Shown: positions 7,452 to 15,599 of the stretch, piece after piece
Position numbering within the stretch: the stretch's first letter is position 1
Layout of the letters: the number at the start of each line of letters is the position of its first letter
NCBI RefSeq assembly: GCF_044383835.1
Contig: NZ_JBISEP010000001.1
Span: 186,001 to 250,000, forward strand
Source of the DNA: Paraliobacillus sp044383835
Lineage (GTDB): Bacteria > Bacillota > Bacilli > Bacillales > Amphibacillaceae
Length of the DNA: 64,000 nt
Reading direction: 5' to 3'
Translations under genes and position numbers: made by a program
Notes under the pieces: generated by a model
The model's database searches: none
What the model saw: the letters and a program-made list of their open reading frames with translations, nothing else
What the model was told of the DNA's origin: nothing

Positions 7452-9566
7452 TTACTTGCTTTCTTTATTTTGTTGTTCATCGAGCAATACGGCTTTGCGT
7501 GACAAATTAATCCTACCTTGACGGTCAATTTCTTTTACTTTAACCATAATTTGATCTCCAATAGAAACAACATCTTCTACTTTATTAATTCGTTCTAGAG
7601 CCATTTCTGAAATATGAACAAGTCCTTCTTTTCCTTTGAACAGCTCAGCAAAAGCACCAAATTTCTCAATACGTTTAACTGTTGCGAGATATAGTTGACC
7701 GACTTCAACTTCACGAACAATATCTTCAATGATTTTTTTCGCTTTTATATTCATTTCATTGTCTGTTGATGAAATAAATACATTTCCATCTTGTTCAATA
7801 TCTATTTTCACACCAGTTTCTTCGATAATCTTGTTTATTTGTTTCCCGCTAGGTCCAATGACATCTCTGATTTTGTCGGGGTGAATACTCATGGTTAAGA
7901 TTTTTGGTGCATACGTAGATAATTCTTGTTTTGGTTCTTTAATGGTTTCTAGCATATGACTAAGAATGTGCATACGACCTTTTTTCGCTTGAGATAAAGC
8001 CTCTTCTAAAATTTCTTTAGATAGACCGTCAATTTTTATGTCCATTTGAAGTGCAGTAACACCATTTGCTGTACCGGCAACTTTAAAGTCCATATCACCA
8101 AGGAAATCTTCCATTCCTTGAATATCACTCAAAATCGAATAATCTGCTCCCGATTTAACAAGGCCCATCGCAATACCAGCTACAGGTGATTTAATCGGAA
8201 CACCCGCATCCATCATCGCTAATGTACTTGCACAAATGCTTGCTTGTGAAGTAGAGCCATTTGACTCTAACACTTCTGATACAAGTCTTATCGTATAAGG
8301 GAATTCTGCTTCAGAAGGGATTACCTTTTCTAAAGCACGCTCACCTAGTGCACCATGTCCAATTTCCCTACGACCTGGTCCACGAATAGGACCAGTCTCT
8401 CCCACACTGAAAGATGGGAAATTATAATGATGCATAAATCGTTTTGACTCTTCTAAATCAAGACCATCCAGAATTTGAACATCACCTAAAGCACCTAATG
8501 TACAGACACTTAATGCTTGTGTTTGACCACGTGTAAATAATCCTGATCCATGTGTGCGCGGTAAAAGACCAACACGAGAAGTTAACGGGCGAATCTCATC
8601 TATTTTTCTTCCATCTGGACGAATTTTTTCTTTTGTAATTAAACGGCGTACTTCTTCTTTCACCATGTTGTCTAACACAGCTTTAACTTGTCCAATTGTT
8701 GTTTCATCTGCATCATTTTCTTCATAAAAAGCTAGAACTTCAGTTTTAACTTGTTCAATTGCTTCTTCTCTAGCATGCTTTTCATGAACTTGAATAGCAG
8801 ATACTAGCTTATCATGCGCTTGGCTTTCCACTGCTTTACTAATTTCTTCATCTAACGAAAATAGTTTTACTTCCATCTTTTGTTTACCGACTGCAGCGAT
8901 AATTTCTTCTTGGAATGCAACTAATCGCTTAACCTCTTCATGACCAAACATGATTGCTTCAAGCATTATCTCTTCAGACACTTCATTTGCGCCTGCTTCT
9001 ACCATGTTGATAGCATCTTTTGTTCCTGCAACTGATAAATCAAGATCACTCTTCTCTCTCTGTTCAGTAGACGGATTAATGATAAATTCTCCATCCACGC
9101 GTCCAACAATAACACCTGCAATTGGACCACCAAAAGGAATATCTGAAATACTAAGTGCAATGGATGAACCAATCATAGCAGCAATTTCAGAAGGTGCATT
9201 TTGATCTACACTCATTACTATACTAATTACTTGTACGTCGTTTCGATACCCATCAGGGAATAGAGGGCGAATAGGACGATCTATTAGACGAGAAGTTAAT
9301 ACTGCTTTTTCACTCGGTCTTCCTTCACGCTTAATAAAACCACCTGGAATTTTACCAACTGCATATAATCTTTCTTCATAGTTAACTGTTAATGGGAAAA
9401 AAGGCAAATCTTTCGGCTCTTTAGACCCCGTTGCTGTAGCTAAAACAGATGTATCACCGTAATGTATCATACATGCACCATTTGCTTGCTTTGCTAGCTC
9501 GCCAACTTCTACAGAGAATGGCTTACCAGAAATTTCTGTTGTGAATACTTTTTTTTCTGATACCAT
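7452..9566 (-). CDS. pnp: Polyribonucleotide nucleotidyltransferase (PNPase)
   Basis: PNPase degrades RNA 3' to 5' by phosphorolysis and can add tails. Two RNase PH domains are visible (residues about 10-220, with the RLIDRPIRPLFPDGY motif, and about 310-540), joined by an alpha-helical linker. KH (SIHPDKIRDVIGPSGKQINKI) and S1 (VGQLYLATVKRIEKFGAFAEL) domains follow. Length is 704 residues, normal for Bacillus. The ATG is about 10 nt behind GAGAGGGG. The 320-bp leader region upstream contains large hairpins, one of which could mask this ribosome site. Confidence 0.97.
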   Translation of the reverse strand: MVSEKKVFTTEISGKPFSVEVGELAKQANGACMIHYGDTSVLATATGSKEPKDLPFFPLTVNYEERLYAVGKIPGGFIKREGRPSEKAVLTSRLIDRPIRPLFPDGYRNDVQVISIVMSVDQNAPSEIAAMIGSSIALSISDIPFGGPIAGVIVGRVDGEFIINPSTEQREKSDLDLSVAGTKDAINMVEAGANEVSEEIMLEAIMFGHEEVKRLVAFQEEIIAAVGKQKMEVKLFSLDEEISKAVESQAHDKLVSAIQVHEKHAREEAIEQVKTEVLAFYEENDADETTIGQVKAVLDNMVKEEVRRLITKEKIRPDGRKIDEIRPLTSRVGLLPRTHGSGLFTRGQTQALSVCTLGALGDVQILDGLDLEESKRFMHHYNFPSFSVGETGPIRGPGRREIGHGALGERALEKVIPSEAEFPYTIRLVSEVLESNGSTSQASICASTLAMMDAGVPIKSPVAGIAMGLVKSGADYSILSDIQGMEDFLGDMDFKVAGTANGVTALQMDIKIDGLSKEILEEALSQAKKGRMHILSHMLETIKEPKQELSTYAPKILTMSIHPDKIRDVIGPSGKQINKIIEETGVKIDIEQDGNVFISSTDNEMNIKAKKIIEDIVREVEVGQLYLATVKRIEKFGAFAELFKGKEGLVHISEMALERINKVEDVVSIGDQIMVKVKEIDRQGRINLSRKAVLLDEQQNKESK

Positions 9567-9610
9567 GTTTTTTGACCCCTCTCAAATACCACTTTAAACA
9601 TTATTTATCT

Positions 9611-9632
9611 AAGCTAGAGGGTAGAGGCTATC
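9611..9632 (-). promoter_or_regulatory. Leader hairpin of pnp with loop complementary to its ribosome site
   Basis: On the minus strand a stem of 7 pairs in 8 encloses a loop ending ACCCTCT. Six of those bases (CCCTCT) are complementary to AGAGGG in the pnp ribosome site at 9576-9583. Such pairing could block translation, but it is only a prediction. Confidence 0.35.
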
Positions 9633-9686
9633 TTATTCATAAATACTTTATATCCTTTTGCGTCTCATTTTTTATTTTGCTCCATC

Positions 9687-9728
9687 CTGATCAAACAGTT
9701 GAAACAGTATTTTCAGCTGTTTGATCAG
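9687..9728 (-). other. Long hairpin between rpsO and pnp
   Basis: CTGATCAAACAG (9687-9697 plus 9698) pairs perfectly with CTGTTTGATCAG (9717-9728). Inside, TGAAA (9700-9704) pairs with TTTCA (9711-9715), giving about 17 bp with one mismatch. No T-run follows on the minus strand, so it is not a classical terminator. It resembles a double-stranded processing site. In E. coli the rpsO-pnp interval holds an RNase III site used for PNPase autoregulation; whether that applies here is inference. Confidence 0.55.
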
Positions 9729-9856
9729 AATCGAGCGAAAGGACCATAAGAATGATAGCTACGTTATTACACTTCAAGCTTGACATTTGAAAAGTGGTTT
9801 AATTAAATACTTTCATTCATATATTTTACTAAAAAAATAATTCTAAACATACAGAA

Positions 9857-9878
9857 AAAGCGGGAATATTCCCGCTTT
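9857..9878 (-). terminator. Terminator after rpsO
   Basis: A perfect 22-bp palindrome with core GCGGGAATATTCCCGC is followed on the minus strand by a short T-run (TTTTTCTG). It lies 8 bp past the rpsO stop and opens the 320-bp gap (9567-9886) before pnp. That gap holds this terminator and the two leader hairpins; no promoter there is strong enough to call. Confidence 0.85.
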
Positions 9879-9886
9879 CATGTAGA

Positions 9887-10156
9887 TTATCGGCGTAATC
9901 CAAGTTTTTTAATTAACTCGCGGTAACGTGTAACATCTTTATTACGTAGGTAATTTAAAAGATTACGACGTTTACCAACCATTTTTAACAAACCACGACG
10001 TGAATGATGATCTTTTTTGTGGAAACGTAGATGCTCATTCAAGTTAGTGATTTCTTCTGTTAGGACAGCGATTTGAACCTCTGCAGATCCAGTATCGTTA
10101 TCATGTGTTTTGAACTCATTAATGATTTCATTTTTACGTTCTTGAGTGATTGCCAT
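9887..10156 (-). CDS. rpsO: 30S ribosomal protein S15
   Basis: S15 binds 16S rRNA early in 30S assembly. The 89-residue protein has the family pattern, with LTEEITNLNEHLRFHKKDHHSRRGLLKMVGKRR carrying the conserved rRNA-binding His, Arg and Lys residues, and ends KLGLRR. AGGAGGTG precedes the ATG. It sits between ribF and pnp as in B. subtilis. The 134-bp upstream interval folds into a possible S15-binding leader. Confidence 0.98.
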   Translation of the reverse strand: MAITQERKNEIINEFKTHDNDTGSAEVQIAVLTEEITNLNEHLRFHKKDHHSRRGLLKMVGKRRNLLNYLRNKDVTRYRELIKKLGLRR

Positions 10157-10194
10157 CCTTTTTCACCTCCTATAACTATTGTAAAACCCCGATC

Positions 10195-10228
10195 ACCTAG
10201 CAAACGGCGGAGAGTCGTGTTGCCAAGT
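10195..10228 (-). promoter_or_regulatory. Candidate S15 autoregulatory leader of rpsO
   Basis: In the 134-bp ribF-rpsO interval, ACTTGGCAA (minus, from 10228) pairs with TTGCTAGGT (to 10195). That gives 9 pairs, two of them G-U, and a GC-rich apical part with an ACGAC/GCCGT helix is enclosed. The interval is more GC-rich than its surroundings. Rps15 leaders that bind S15 are known in Bacillaceae such as Geobacillus, but I have not shown that this belongs to that class. Confidence 0.45.
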
Positions 10229-10290
10229 AGATGGTTTCCGTTAATTAGATTACATCTTTTTAGCTTAAAATGCAAGTGTTTATCCATAAA

Positions 10291-11232
10291 TCACGAAAAG
10301 AATTGTCGAATTTGTTGTTCGTCTTGTTTTAGTTGGTTAATTAGTAGATTAACAGTAGCAAATTTTTGTTCTTCCCTAATAAAAAGATGCCATTCGATTT
10401 TAACTAAATCACCATAGATTATTTGATCAAAATCAAATAAGTGAACTTCGACCGTTTGTTCCGTTTGATCATTTTGCTGATGAAAGGTTGGTTTGTAACC
10501 AATATTAGCCATTCCATAAAAAGATTGATTATTTATTAAAACTTTCACACCATAAACACCTGCTTTAGGTAGAGCATACGCTGAATCGGGTAAAACATTA
10601 GCAGTTGGATATCCAATTGTTCTTCCCCGCTTTTCACCTTCAATCACTGTTCCTAAAGTTAATAATGGTCTGCCCATTAATTCATGAACCTTTTCTACAT
10701 TACCTTCCGTGAGTAAATGGCGAATTCGCGTTGAACTGACTTTTTCATTCTCTTTCTCATACTTATCTACAACAGAGATTTCAAAACAGCCATCAGCATC
10801 TTCTAGTAATGTATGTATATTTCCTTTTCCTTTGTACCCATATGTAAAGTCAAATCCAGTGATTAAATGTTTAATATTGAGCCCTATAATAAAATGATCG
10901 ATAAATGCTTTTGGTGATAATTGAGACAAAGTTTCATTAAACGTAATAATATATAACAGATCAATTGTCATATCCGCTAAAATAGACTGCTTTTCCGGTA
11001 ACGGTGTTAAATAATGGACATCTTGCTTTTTCTTGTTTAGTACGACAGAAGGATGTGGTGAAAAAGTAATGACAGCACTTTTTCGATCTTGTTGCTTAGC
11101 AAGCGTTTTTGTTTTTTTAATAAGTTGTTGATGCCCTTTATGGATACCATCAAAAAATCCAATTGCTGCAACAGCTTCTTCTTGTTCAATCGCTTGTAAA
11201 TGATGTGGGTAGCTTAACGTTATCACTTGCAC
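10291..11232 (-). CDS. ribF: Bifunctional riboflavin kinase / FAD synthetase
   Basis: This enzyme turns riboflavin into FMN and then FAD (ribC in B. subtilis, ribF elsewhere). The N-terminal adenylyltransferase has GFFDGIHKGHQ near residue 25 and VSSTRIRHLL later. The C-terminal kinase has the RTIGYPTANV motif near residue 205. Length is 313 residues. The GTG start at 11232 has only a weak AGTAGG ribosome site. It follows truB by 22 bp and is probably co-transcribed with it, as in relatives. Confidence 0.95.
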   Translation of the reverse strand: MQVITLSYPHHLQAIEQEEAVAAIGFFDGIHKGHQQLIKKTKTLAKQQDRKSAVITFSPHPSVVLNKKKQDVHYLTPLPEKQSILADMTIDLLYIITFNETLSQLSPKAFIDHFIIGLNIKHLITGFDFTYGYKGKGNIHTLLEDADGCFEISVVDKYEKENEKVSSTRIRHLLTEGNVEKVHELMGRPLLTLGTVIEGEKRGRTIGYPTANVLPDSAYALPKAGVYGVKVLINNQSFYGMANIGYKPTFHQQNDQTEQTVEVHLFDFDQIIYGDLVKIEWHLFIREEQKFATVNLLINQLKQDEQQIRQFFS

Positions 11233-11254
11233 GTATATTACCTACTTTCTTTTA

Positions 11255-12157
11255 TTACTGAAATACTCGAACAGGTTTAATTTCATAGTCATTGTCTGGA
11301 TGTTTCTGATAAATCGCTAATAAATCATCTTGATATTCTATACAAAATGGTTGATCCGACGGTACCGAGGTAGGTCTAGGTAGTTTTTGGCCATTCACAA
11401 CCTTAGTAGCTGTTTTCTCATCAACCTGATAGCTAGCTAAATGCTTAACTCCATAAGTAATAGGAAAAATTAATTCATTTAAGTTGTTTTCTTCTTTTTT
11501 CTTTTTTATCTCTGCTAGCGTAACAGACTGATCTTGTGTAAATCCACCTGTTTCTGTACGAACTAATGCAGACATATGGGCAGGATAACCTAATGATGCT
11601 CCAATATCAACACACAACGTCCGAATATAGGTTCCTTTGGAGCAAGTGACTTCAAAGGAAAAACGTAAAAGATCTGTTTCTTTTTTTATTGAAAGTGGTA
11701 TAAAATTGATCGATTCGATTAATACTTGTCTTGATGGTCGATCAACAGGTATATTATTGCGAGCGTACTCATATAATTTCATCCCATTCACCTTAACAGC
11801 AGAATATAGCGGAACGGTCTGTGTAATATTACCAACAACATTTTGTAATGCATGATTAATTGTTTGCTCTGAAATTGTTTCATTTACCGATTTTTTTGTG
11901 ACAATTTCTCCTGTAAAGTCCTCTGTTTCTGTACTATAACCGAGAGTAACTTCAGCAAGATACGTTTTTTTTGTATCGGTTAAAAAAGGAACAATTTTAG
12001 TTGCTTGATTAATGCAAATAGGTAAGACGCCCTCGACTTCAGGATCCAATGTCCCTGTATGCCCAACTTTTTTAGTTTGACAAATACGTCTTAATTCCAT
12101 CACGTAATCATGCGATGTTTTTCCTTTTTCTTTCCATACTGGGATAATCCCGTCCAT
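11255..12157 (-). CDS. truB: tRNA pseudouridine-55 synthase
   Basis: TruB makes pseudouridine 55 in the T-loop of tRNAs. The catalytic motif KVGHTGTLDPEVEGVLP is present, with the essential aspartate in TLDP, and KTYLAEVTLGYSTETED follows. A longer frame reaches 12184, but GGAGG lies 9 nt before the ATG at 12157, which yields the family N-terminus MDGIIPVWKEKGKTSHD and 300 residues. A terminator-like hairpin lies between rbfA and this gene, so truB-ribF may be attenuated relative to the genes upstream. Confidence 0.95.
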   Translation of the reverse strand: MDGIIPVWKEKGKTSHDYVMELRRICQTKKVGHTGTLDPEVEGVLPICINQATKIVPFLTDTKKTYLAEVTLGYSTETEDFTGEIVTKKSVNETISEQTINHALQNVVGNITQTVPLYSAVKVNGMKLYEYARNNIPVDRPSRQVLIESINFIPLSIKKETDLLRFSFEVTCSKGTYIRTLCVDIGASLGYPAHMSALVRTETGGFTQDQSVTLAEIKKKKEENNLNELIFPITYGVKHLASYQVDEKTATKVVNGQKLPRPTSVPSDQPFCIEYQDDLLAIYQKHPDNDYEIKPVRVFQ

Positions 12158-12201
12158 ATCGTTTTCCTCCATTGCCTGTGCCAATTATTGTTCGGTACAA
12201 A

Positions 12202-12236
12202 CAAAACCCTTGTATCATTATAGAACAAGGGTTTTG
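12202..12236 (-). terminator. Terminator or attenuator between rbfA and truB
   Basis: CAAAACCCTTGT and ACAAGGGTTTTG form a perfect 12-bp stem (12202-12213 with 12225-12236), with an 11-nt loop and a short TTTGT tail on the minus strand. The tail is weak, so partial read-through into truB-ribF is likely. Confidence 0.7.
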
Positions 12237-12247
12237 TGAAGTAAATA

Positions 12248-12598
12248 TCATTGATCTTTATTGTGTAAGTCGCGTAAAAGGTGTTCAATTCTATTTCCCT
12301 TTTCAATTGTTTCATCAAATTCAAAAAACAATTCAGGAACTTTACGTAGGCGTATTCTACTGCCAATTTCTGAGCGAATAAACCCCTTTGCTTTAGCTAG
12401 CCCAACTAACGATTCTTGTTTTTGTTTTTCTTCGCCTAAAACAGAAATAAAAATCTTTGCTTGCTGTAAATCACCTGTCACTTCTACATCAGTAATGGTC
12501 ACAAAGCCCACACGAGGGTCTTTTATTTTTCGACTAATAATATCTCCTAGTTCTTTTTTCATTTGCTCTGCAACTCGATTTGCTCTCATATGATTCAT
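12248..12598 (-). CDS. rbfA: Ribosome-binding factor A
   Basis: RbfA is a KH-fold factor for late 30S maturation and 16S 5'-end processing. The family motifs MRANRVAEQMKKELGDII, DPRVGFVTITDVEVTGDL and FIRSEIGSRIRLRKVPEL are intact. The frame opens with a GTG at 12607, but the ATG at 12598 lies 6 nt behind AGAGGTG and gives 116 residues, matching relatives. It sits between ylxP and truB in the nusA-infB cluster. Confidence 0.96.
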   Translation of the reverse strand: MNHMRANRVAEQMKKELGDIISRKIKDPRVGFVTITDVEVTGDLQQAKIFISVLGEEKQKQESLVGLAKAKGFIRSEIGSRIRLRKVPELFFEFDETIEKGNRIEHLLRDLHNKDQ

Positions 12599-12626
12599 CA
12601 AAATCACCTCTTATGATTGAAAACAT

Positions 12627-12905
12627 TTAAAGCCATTGCTTCTCGGTTATTGTTCGTTCAATCTCTGGAAAGGAATCAATTAAATGAAGACATTGATCCA
12701 ATATTTTCTCCGCTTGCACTTTTGAATTTGAGACCGTCACAATACCAAACATTGTTTTTTGCCATAGCTCTTGATAAGCTAATTCACTTATTGATACATT
12801 GTAATCATTTTGTATCCGGTGAACAATCCGTTTAACCACCGAACGTTTTTCTTTTAATGATTGTTTATCATAGATATGACAAGTTACTTCTAAATAACAA
12901 ATCAT
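12627..12905 (-). CDS. ylxP: DUF503 family protein YlxP
   Basis: This is a 92-residue DUF503 protein of the YlxP type, regularly found between infB and rbfA and thought to help ribosome assembly or translation, though without a firm function. The KQSLKEKRSVVKRIVHRI segment and the C-terminal alpha/beta pattern are typical. The ATG overlaps the infB stop (ATGA), showing translational coupling. Confidence 0.9.
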   Translation of the reverse strand: MICYLEVTCHIYDKQSLKEKRSVVKRIVHRIQNDYNVSISELAYQELWQKTMFGIVTVSNSKVQAEKILDQCLHLIDSFPEIERTITEKQWL

Positions 12906-14986
12906 TTACGAGTAATCTCTTCCATAACATAGGCTTCGATTACATCTCCCTCTTTGATATCATTAAAATTCTCGATCGTAATACCACATTCATAATTTTG
13001 AGCAACTTCTTTTACGTCGTCTTTAAAACGCTTGAGTGTATCAATTTCTCCTTCGAAAATGACAATACCATCACGAACAATACGTACGCCCGCATTTCTG
13101 GTGATTTTTCCATCTGTTACATAGCTACCAGCAATAGTTCCAATTCTAGACACTTTAAACGTTTCACGAACTTCTGCTTGACCGATAACCTTCTCTTCGT
13201 ATTCTGGATCAAGCATCCCTTTCATTGCTGCTTCTATTTCTTCAATTACTTTATAAATGATTCGATGTAGTCGAACATCTACATTTTCAGATTCAGCAGC
13301 TTTCTTAGCATTTACATCAGGACGTACATTAAAACCAATAACGATTGCATTGGAAGCTGAAGCTAAAATAATGTCTGACTCTGTAATAGCACCAACACCA
13401 GTATGAATAATATTAACTTTCACACCTTCCACATCAATTTTTTCTAATGAGGAAGCTAGTGCTTCTGCGGATCCTTGTACATCGGATTTAAGAATTAAAT
13501 TAATATCTTTTATGTCACCTTGTTTGATTTGTTCAAATAAATCGTCTAAGCTCACTTTCGCTTGATCACCACGACGTGCTTCTACTTGTCTTTGTTGACG
13601 ATCCTCTCCAATACTACGCGCTTTCTTTTCATCTTCAAAAACAACAAAACGATCACCAGCTTGAGGAACTTCATTCAAACCTGTAATTTCAACCGGTGTA
13701 GATGGTCCAGCTAGTTTTACACGTCTACCGAGGTCATTGACCATCGCTCTCACACGACCAAAAGTATTACCTACTACAATAGGATCACCAACATGCAACG
13801 TACCATTTTGAACAAGAAGGGTTGCTACTGAGCCACGTCCTTTATCTAGCTCCGCTTCTATTACTGTTCCAACTGCAAGACGACTAGGATTTGCTTTTAA
13901 TTCTTCTACCTCTGCGACTAATTGAATCATTTCAATCAAATCTTCAATTCCTTCACCCTTAACCGCAGAAAGTTGAACAAATATTGTACTTCCACCCCAA
14001 TCTTCTGGGATTAACTCATGTTCAGTTAATTCTTGCATTACTCGATCAGGGTTAGCTGCTTCTTTGTCCATTTTATTTACCGCAACAATAATAGGAACTT
14101 CTGCTGCCTTTGCGTGATTAATTGCCTCAACAGTTTGTGGCATTACACCATCGTCAGCGGCTACTACTAAAATAGCAATATCTGTTACTTGAGCCCCTCT
14201 GGAGCGCATGCTTGTAAATGCGGCGTGTCCCGGCGTGTCAAGAAATGTTATTTTTTTGTTATTGTTCTCAATTTGGTAAGCCCCAATATGCTGTGTGATT
14301 CCACCAGCTTCTCCTTCAGTAACTTTCGTATGTCTAATAGAATCAAGCAACGTTGTTTTACCATGGTCAACGTGCCCCATAATAGTAACAACAGCTGGTC
14401 TTTCAATAACATCAGCTTCATTATCTTCAACGGATATATATTGATCAAGATCGGATTCATCTACTTCTACTTCTTTTTCTGCTGTCACACCATATTCTTC
14501 ACAAATTAATTCAATGGAATCATTATCAAGATCTTGATTTTTAGTTGCCATCACACCTAAAAACATCAATTTTTTAATTAATTCACTTGTGTCTTTTCCT
14601 AATTTTTCTGCTAATTCACCAACAGTTAATGACCCTGTATAGGTAATTTTTGATGCATCTTGTTGCTTTAGCTGGTTTTGAGTATTTCCAACTGGATTTG
14701 CTACTTGTTTCTTCTTGTTTTGTTTCTTCTTGTTTTTATTTGAATGTTTTTTTGATTTTTCTTTACTTTCAGTAGCTGCCTTTGTTTGATTAACTGCCTT
14801 CTCTTTTTGAGAATGACCTTGTTTTTTCTTGCTATTGAAAAATTCATCTAATTTTATTTTTGTTTCAGTCGTGATAGTAGACATATGATTCGTTACTTCC
14901 ACATTTAATTCTTTTAACTTATTAATCACTTCTTTGCTTGCTACATTCATTTCTTTTGCGTATTCGTATATGCGTATTTTACTCAT
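12902..14986 (-). CDS. infB: Translation initiation factor IF-2
   Basis: IF-2 is the GTPase that brings initiator tRNA to the 30S subunit. An N-terminal domain (MSKIRIYEYAKEMNVASKEV) is followed by a Lys-rich low-complexity linker (about residues 54-105), a second IF2N-type segment, and then the G domain with GHVDHGKTTLLD near residue 207, DTPGHAAF and NKMDKE. The C-terminal half binds fMet-tRNA. At 694 residues it is slightly shorter than the B. subtilis protein (716), mainly because the linker is short. GGGGTGA precedes the ATG. Confidence 0.98.
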   Translation of the reverse strand: MSKIRIYEYAKEMNVASKEVINKLKELNVEVTNHMSTITTETKIKLDEFFNSKKKQGHSQKEKAVNQTKAATESKEKSKKHSNKNKKKQNKKKQVANPVGNTQNQLKQQDASKITYTGSLTVGELAEKLGKDTSELIKKLMFLGVMATKNQDLDNDSIELICEEYGVTAEKEVEVDESDLDQYISVEDNEADVIERPAVVTIMGHVDHGKTTLLDSIRHTKVTEGEAGGITQHIGAYQIENNNKKITFLDTPGHAAFTSMRSRGAQVTDIAILVVAADDGVMPQTVEAINHAKAAEVPIIVAVNKMDKEAANPDRVMQELTEHELIPEDWGGSTIFVQLSAVKGEGIEDLIEMIQLVAEVEELKANPSRLAVGTVIEAELDKGRGSVATLLVQNGTLHVGDPIVVGNTFGRVRAMVNDLGRRVKLAGPSTPVEITGLNEVPQAGDRFVVFEDEKKARSIGEDRQQRQVEARRGDQAKVSLDDLFEQIKQGDIKDINLILKSDVQGSAEALASSLEKIDVEGVKVNIIHTGVGAITESDIILASASNAIVIGFNVRPDVNAKKAAESENVDVRLHRIIYKVIEEIEAAMKGMLDPEYEEKVIGQAEVRETFKVSRIGTIAGSYVTDGKITRNAGVRIVRDGIVIFEGEIDTLKRFKDDVKEVAQNYECGITIENFNDIKEGDVIEAYVMEEITRK

Positions 14987-15006
14987 ACATTCACCCCCGA
15001 ATTTAT

Positions 15007-15312
15007 TTAATCGAGTAACGAGTTCAGTTTAGAAGCAAAGCCATCATCATTGATAGCAATAGCTACTCTTCCAGTTTTTCCAATCGCATGAGAAATCGTA
15101 TCTCGGTCATCCACGATACAAATTGGTACCTGATAATAATCGCATTTATCCATTAACTTCTTTTTGGTTTGTGATCCGATATCATTAGCAAGTAAAACTA
15201 ATTTTGCTTTGCCTTTTTGAATATCTCGTATAATCGATTCTTCGCCTATCGTAATTTTTTTAGCACGATAAGCTAATCCTAATAAGTTCAAATATCTTTG
15301 ATTCTTATTCAA
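15007..15312 (-). CDS. ylxQ: L7Ae-family ribosomal protein YlxQ
   Basis: This is a 101-residue kink-turn-binding protein of the L7Ae/L30e/S12e family (YlxQ, also called RplGA). It carries the family segment GKAKLVLLANDIGSQTKKKL near residue 35 and ends GFASKLNSLLD. The start is a TTG at 15312, overlapping the end of rnpM by 8 nt, with GAGGG about 8 nt upstream, so translation is probably coupled. It belongs to the rimP-nusA-rnpM-ylxQ-infB operon. Confidence 0.9.
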   Translation of the reverse strand: MNKNQRYLNLLGLAYRAKKITIGEESIIRDIQKGKAKLVLLANDIGSQTKKKLMDKCDYYQVPICIVDDRDTISHAIGKTGRVAIAINDDGFASKLNSLLD

Positions 15313-15586
15313 TTTTCTTTCCCTCTATAACACGTTCTAGTTGTTGATAAATCACATCATCAATTGTGGTTTGTAATTGACGTTCAAGCACATTTGATTT
15401 TCTAGCCTGTTCAATAACACTTATCTCTTTTGAGATATATGTTCCACGTCCATTTTTTTTACCAGAAGGATCTACAAAAACGTCACCTTCTTTTGTACGA
15501 ACAATTCGAATTAACGATTGTTTCGGCTTCATTTCTTGTGTCATGACACATTTTCGAAGAGGTATTTTTTTATTCTTTTTTGGCAT
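15305..15586 (-). CDS. rnpM: YlxR/RnpM family RNA-binding protein
   Basis: This 93-residue DUF448 protein (YlxR) is described in B. subtilis as an RNase P-binding modulator, RnpM. It has the conserved RKCVMTQEMKPKQSLIRIVR, the PSGKKNGRGTYIS motif with the surface Gly-Arg-Gly, and a basic N-terminus. The ATG follows AAGGGGGA. It lies 13 bp after nusA and overlaps ylxQ. Confidence 0.92.
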   Translation of the reverse strand: MPKKNKKIPLRKCVMTQEMKPKQSLIRIVRTKEGDVFVDPSGKKNGRGTYISKEISVIEQARKSNVLERQLQTTIDDVIYQQLERVIEGKKIE

Positions 15587-15599
15587 GATCTATTCCCCC

